Shown here: positions 60,595 through 64,000 of the stretch, piece after piece
Numbering within the stretch: the stretch's first letter is position 1
Layout: each line of letters begins with the position of its first letter
NCBI GenBank assembly: GCA_002778195.1
Contig: PCDI01000015.1
Location: 614,366 to 678,365, forward strand
Reading direction: 5' to 3'
Length of the DNA stretch: 64,000 bases
Source of the DNA: Raffaelea ambrosiae
Lineage: Eukaryota; Ascomycota; Sordariomycetes; Ophiostomatales; Ophiostomataceae
The notes under the pieces: generated by a model
Databases searched by the model: none
Seen by the model: the letters and a program-made list of their open reading frames with translations, nothing else
What the model was told of the DNA's origin: nothing
Program-made: the position numbers and the translations under genes

Positions 60595-63500
60595 ATGGTG
60601 TCGCCCCTATCGCCCGCGCCCAACTCCACGCTCAACAGCCTCCCTTCTTCAACAGCAGCGCTGCCCAACACGACGGCAACGACGGAGACGACAGAAATAA
60701 GCGAGACGACGACAGCGACGAGCAAGAAACAGCAGCAGCTGGCAACCGACTCGTACGAAATCTTTCACGTATCCTCGGTCACCGCGACCTACGACCTGCA
60801 GACGCTCCGCGACAGCGCGACAGCGACAGCGACAGCGACGACGACGACGACAACGACGACCCTGTCCGATACGAACGCTCTCCCTCCAGTAAATGGTGCT
60901 GCTACCACTCCGACCGACAGCATGGACACCACGACCATTACTGCCTCCGACGGCAGCTCCCCGTTTGTGAACTCGGTGGACGCCACGACGACGGTGACCA
61001 CGACGACGACGAAAGAAGACGAGCACAACAACAGCTGCCAGGAGAATGTTGCGCCCAGTCCCACCCCCGCGCCCAAGCCACGGCCGTCGATGCCGCCTTC
61101 GGCCAGCGGAAACGTGGTCAAGCACGCGCGGCCCATCTCGCGCATCTTGTCTGGCTCCGAGCTCTCCCCTCTCAAGATCTTACAAGGACGTGTCACAGGA
61201 GGATCGGGCGGCGGGAGCCCGGCATCGCCCGACAGCGGCGCCGGCAGCCACAAGGATGGCAGCGAGGACCTGTCACCGACATCTTCTCCTCCGCTCTCGC
61301 AGCGGCCGCCGCCGGCATCTGCGGCCACAGCGGGCGCGCCCATCCACCCGTTCGGACGCCTGCAGCGAAAGGTCACGTCGCCCGAGAAGCGGTTCCCTGT
61401 TAAGGTCAGCGTGCCGGTCATACCAACGGCTGCGGTCTCGACCACACCCACAGGATCCATCGGAGGGGGGTCGGGGACAGCAACGCCGACCGGGGCCCGG
61501 TCGCCAGGGCGACTGGCCACGCCCTCTTCTCCGCAGCTCGGCCATTCCATGTTTGAGCAGATGCAGATGAAGATGCAGCAACAGCCCCTGCACGGACGCC
61601 AGCTCAGCCTGGACGAGGCCATCCAGCACACCGAAGGCCTGCGGCAGGCGATTGAGATCTTCGAAGACGAGGCCAGTGTCATTGAAAATGGCGGCGACCT
61701 GGGGAGCGACGACGGGAACACGAATCACAGCAGCCACAGCCACAGCCATAGCCACAACAACAACAGCAGCAGCGGCAACAGCCACAGCAACAGCAATGGC
61801 AGCAGCAACAATAACAGCAACAGCCACTCGCCGCCACAACAACACCAACGAAACAAGCCCAATGGTGAGCAACGTAAGACCAGCTTGGGCATCGACGAGG
61901 TGCTTGAGGACCCCGCCCACGACGACGATCTTGCCGGCATGGACGACACCATGGTCAGCACCTTCAGCACATTCTCGGCCGTGCCGAACATGACCATGTA
62001 CACCAAGATGCTCCAGAACCACGCGGGTGGTGGTGGTGGCGTGGCCAACGGCAAGTTGGGCACGGCTTTTGCCGCCAACGGCCGCGCTACGAACGGACAC
62101 GACCTGTCGCCCAAGCGGACGCCACGCGCTAACGGCAATGGTGTCGGCGCCGGACCCCTACCCAACCGGACCGGCCACTACGACATCGGCAACACGACGA
62201 ACCTGCTGATAGACTTCACCGAGCAGCTGCGACTGGCGCACAGCCAGCAGCAGTCGCCGTCCAAGTACACGCCTGGAGGCGCGAACGGCACCTCCTCTTC
62301 GCCCGACGGCCACAGCCACCACTACTCGGCAGCAGCCACTCCCCAGCGTAAGAGCCTGGCCAACCTGCTGGACTTTGAGATTCCGCCCATGCCGACCCCG
62401 CGCAGCATCCCCACGGTGACGCCGCGCGAGCTCGAGAGCCTCAAGTCCAACTTCCTGTCCGAGATTAGCGGTCTCAAGGCGACGTTGAGCGGCAAGGAGG
62501 CCGAGGTGACGGCGCTCAAGACCGCCGTGGGCGATGCCGAGAAGCGCGTGGGCGAGTGCATGGAGCAGCTGCGCGAGGACCGGACGGTCCGGGAGCAGCT
62601 CGCCGACGAGAAGGACATGTGGGAGCGCCGCGGCCGCGAGATGGAAGAGGTGCTCCGCAAGGTCAAGGGCGAGATTGTGCTGAGCCAGCGCGAGCGCGAC
62701 GAGCTGGAGCACAAGTTTGACGAGTCGGAGAAGCGCCGCGAAGCCGCCGAGATGATGGCCCAGGAGGCCGAGAGCAAGATGGCCGCCATGCGGGCCGGCC
62801 GGGCTACTGCCGAGGCTGAGAACAATGCCGCCAATGGCAACGCCAATGGCAATGCCAATGGCAATGGCGGTGCGACTAAGAACCGCAGCGCCAGTGGCAG
62901 CACGCCGCCGTCGTCGACCCAGCGCGAAGTGGAAATTGCCGTCGAGCGCGTTGCGCGGGAACTGCACGCGGCCTACAAGTCCAAGCACGAGACCAAGGTG
63001 GCGGCGCTCAAGAAGAGCTACGAGGCGCGCTGGGAGAAGCGGGTGCGCGAGCTCGAGGCGGCCGCCGAAGCCATGGCCAGCGAGAACGAGAAGCTGCGGA
63101 CGGCCACGCGCGACTACTCCCGGGGCGGCATCAGCGCGGAAGAGAACAAGCGCAAGGAGGAAGAGCGCCGCGAGCGCGAAGTGCGCGACGCGTCCCAGAT
63201 CAAGGAGCTCGGCGCCGAGGTCGAGAAGCTCGAGGCCGTCGTGCGCACCGTCAAGGCCGACAATGCCGAGCTGCGCGGGCTCCTGGAGCAGGAGCGCGTC
63301 GAGAAGGGCGAGCTGGTCATGCTGGCCGAGGAAATGATGTCCATGCAGCAGAGCTTCATTGCTGGTCCGGGCGGCAGTGGTGCCGCCGCCGCCGCCACCG
63401 CCGCCGCAGCCGCCGCAGCCGCCGCAACAACAACAACAAGGACAACAGCAACGTCGGGCAGCAGCAACGGCAGCAGCAGCAGCACCACCACCACGTCTTC

Positions 63501-63975
63501 CTACAGCAGGATGCGCGCGGCCAGTGGCAGCGGTACCAGCTCGCCGCGGCGGCAGCAGCAGCTGCCGCCCAAGACTCCCGTGTCGGTCTCGCGCACGGTG
63601 GTGGTGCCCAGCGCCAACCAGAGCGCCAAGCGTCATAGCATGATGATGATGCCCGGGAGCGCCACGGCCACGACCACGGCTGCAATGACGGGCACAGCGG
63701 CCATGACGCCACACCACGGAGGAGGAGGCCGGCCGCTGAGCATGCATGGCGGCCCGGGGCGCTTTTCGGGTCTGAAGCCGCCCAACAGCAGCGCCAGCTC
63801 GAATATCGTGTCGGGCGTGCCGACGCCTGGTGGCGGTGGTGCGGCGCCCAGCCGCATCGGCCGTCTGGGCCACGACCGGAAGCAGAGCGGCCTGGCGGGC
63901 GGGATTCCCCGGCCGGGCAGCGGTCTGATGAGCTCGATTGAGAAGATGGGCAGCTACCGAGGACGGGGCGAATGA
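60595..63975 (+). CDS. Large coiled-coil protein, probably NIMA-interacting (TinA-like)/spindle-pole family
   Basis: A single uninterrupted 1126-aa frame. The start in ggccATGg at 60595 follows a C/T-rich leader; the frame is open further upstream, but that part encodes leader-like sequence. The N-terminal half is disordered and rich in Ser, Thr, Asn, His and Pro, with poly-Thr and His-Ser runs. Conserved-looking islands are ARPISRILSGSELSPLKIL (178-196), a SPEKRFPVKVSVP segment, LSLDEAIQHTEGLRQAIEIFEDE-type helix, MTMYTKM (about 465), TTNLLIDFTEQL (about 535) and LANLLDFEIPPMPTPRSI (about 587). Long coiled coils follow at about 605-745 and 780-930, then a poly-Ala/Thr/Ser tail. I recall this order from fungal NIMA-interacting TinA-like proteins linked to spindle pole bodies. 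Coding status is firm. The family name is moderate, and another SPB or MTOC coiled-coil protein is possible. Confidence 0.85.
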   Translation: MVSPLSPAPNSTLNSLPSSTAALPNTTATTETTEISETTTATSKKQQQLATDSYEIFHVSSVTATYDLQTLRDSATATATATTTTTTTTLSDTNALPPVNGAATTPTDSMDTTTITASDGSSPFVNSVDATTTVTTTTTKEDEHNNSCQENVAPSPTPAPKPRPSMPPSASGNVVKHARPISRILSGSELSPLKILQGRVTGGSGGGSPASPDSGAGSHKDGSEDLSPTSSPPLSQRPPPASAATAGAPIHPFGRLQRKVTSPEKRFPVKVSVPVIPTAAVSTTPTGSIGGGSGTATPTGARSPGRLATPSSPQLGHSMFEQMQMKMQQQPLHGRQLSLDEAIQHTEGLRQAIEIFEDEASVIENGGDLGSDDGNTNHSSHSHSHSHNNNSSSGNSHSNSNGSSNNNSNSHSPPQQHQRNKPNGEQRKTSLGIDEVLEDPAHDDDLAGMDDTMVSTFSTFSAVPNMTMYTKMLQNHAGGGGGVANGKLGTAFAANGRATNGHDLSPKRTPRANGNGVGAGPLPNRTGHYDIGNTTNLLIDFTEQLRLAHSQQQSPSKYTPGGANGTSSSPDGHSHHYSAAATPQRKSLANLLDFEIPPMPTPRSIPTVTPRELESLKSNFLSEISGLKATLSGKEAEVTALKTAVGDAEKRVGECMEQLREDRTVREQLADEKDMWERRGREMEEVLRKVKGEIVLSQRERDELEHKFDESEKRREAAEMMAQEAESKMAAMRAGRATAEAENNAANGNANGNANGNGGATKNRSASGSTPPSSTQREVEIAVERVARELHAAYKSKHETKVAALKKSYEARWEKRVRELEAAAEAMASENEKLRTATRDYSRGGISAEENKRKEEERREREVRDASQIKELGAEVEKLEAVVRTVKADNAELRGLLEQERVEKGELVMLAEEMMSMQQSFIAGPGGSGAAAAATAAAAAAAAATTTTRTTATSGSSNGSSSSTTTTSSYSRMRAASGSGTSSPRRQQQLPPKTPVSVSRTVVVPSANQSAKRHSMMMMPGSATATTTAAMTGTAAMTPHHGGGGRPLSMHGGPGRFSGLKPPNSSASSNIVSGVPTPGGGGAAPSRIGRLGHDRKQSGLAGGIPRPGSGLMSSIEKMGSYRGRGE

Positions 63976-64000
63976 AGAGAGAGGTTGTTTGGCCCCTCCC

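Noticed and set aside
62158..63873. 571-codon minus-strand open frame opposite the coiled-coil gene
   Set aside because: Composition is an antisense shadow of GC3-rich exons, with no motif or promoter.
1..64000. CRISPR array, rRNA operon, or secondary-metabolite cluster
   Set aside because: There are no spaced direct repeats, no rRNA sequence that I recognise, and no PKS, NRPS or terpene-synthase genes.

Overview
The window is a filamentous ascomycete (Sordariomycete-type) nuclear contig. The evidence is short GT..AG introns with CTRAY-type branch points, GC-rich coding exons, C/T-rich leaders, and a gene set typical of these fungi: an APSES regulator of the StuA type, a CCG-6-like GPI cell-wall protein, COP9 subunit 3 and RPA1. 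The alanine-, asparagine-, glutamine- and serine-rich low-complexity tracts and very wide intergenic spaces would fit an Ophiostomatales-like genome, but that placement is a guess.

Layout. 0-7 kb is compact: the 3' end of RPA1 (+), CSN3 (-), a two-exon SnoaL/NTF2-like gene (+) and an ACSS3/PrpE-like acyl-CoA synthetase (-). A 5 kb spacer follows, then a CCG-6-like GPI protein (-, 12.0-12.6 kb) and a 7 kb head-to-head spacer. Next come a PIG3-type quinone oxidoreductase (+, 19.6-20.7 kb) and, tail-to-tail with it, a four-exon dienelactone-hydrolase-family gene (-, 21.0-22.4 kb). From 22.4 to 55.1 kb there is a 32.7 kb stretch with no convincing intact gene. It holds a frameshifted relic at about 23.2-23.8 kb, many microsatellites, and an assembly seam (one N between two copies of a 167-bp sequence at 36.7-37.0 kb). 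The stuA gene (+, 55.1-57.5 kb) comes next, and a gene for a large coiled-coil protein of apparent NIMA-interacting/spindle-pole type (+, 60.6-64.0 kb) closes the window.

The genes do not form a biosynthetic cluster. They are housekeeping (RPA1, CSN3), carbon or acyl metabolism and detoxification (ACSS3-like, quinone oxidoreductase, DLH), cell wall (CCG-6-like), development (StuA) and mitosis or cytoskeleton (coiled-coil protein). Tail-to-tail junctions are short (about 270-640 bp), while two of the three head-to-head spacers are about 7 and 33 kb.

The most unusual signal is not a gene. The non-coding DNA from about 14.9 kb rightward carries dozens of copies of a 9-bp half-palindrome of the form TAC-NNN-GTA. 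I counted 23 exact copies of TACATAGTA or its complement by eye, against about 0.5 expected by chance, and saw none in the modelled exons.
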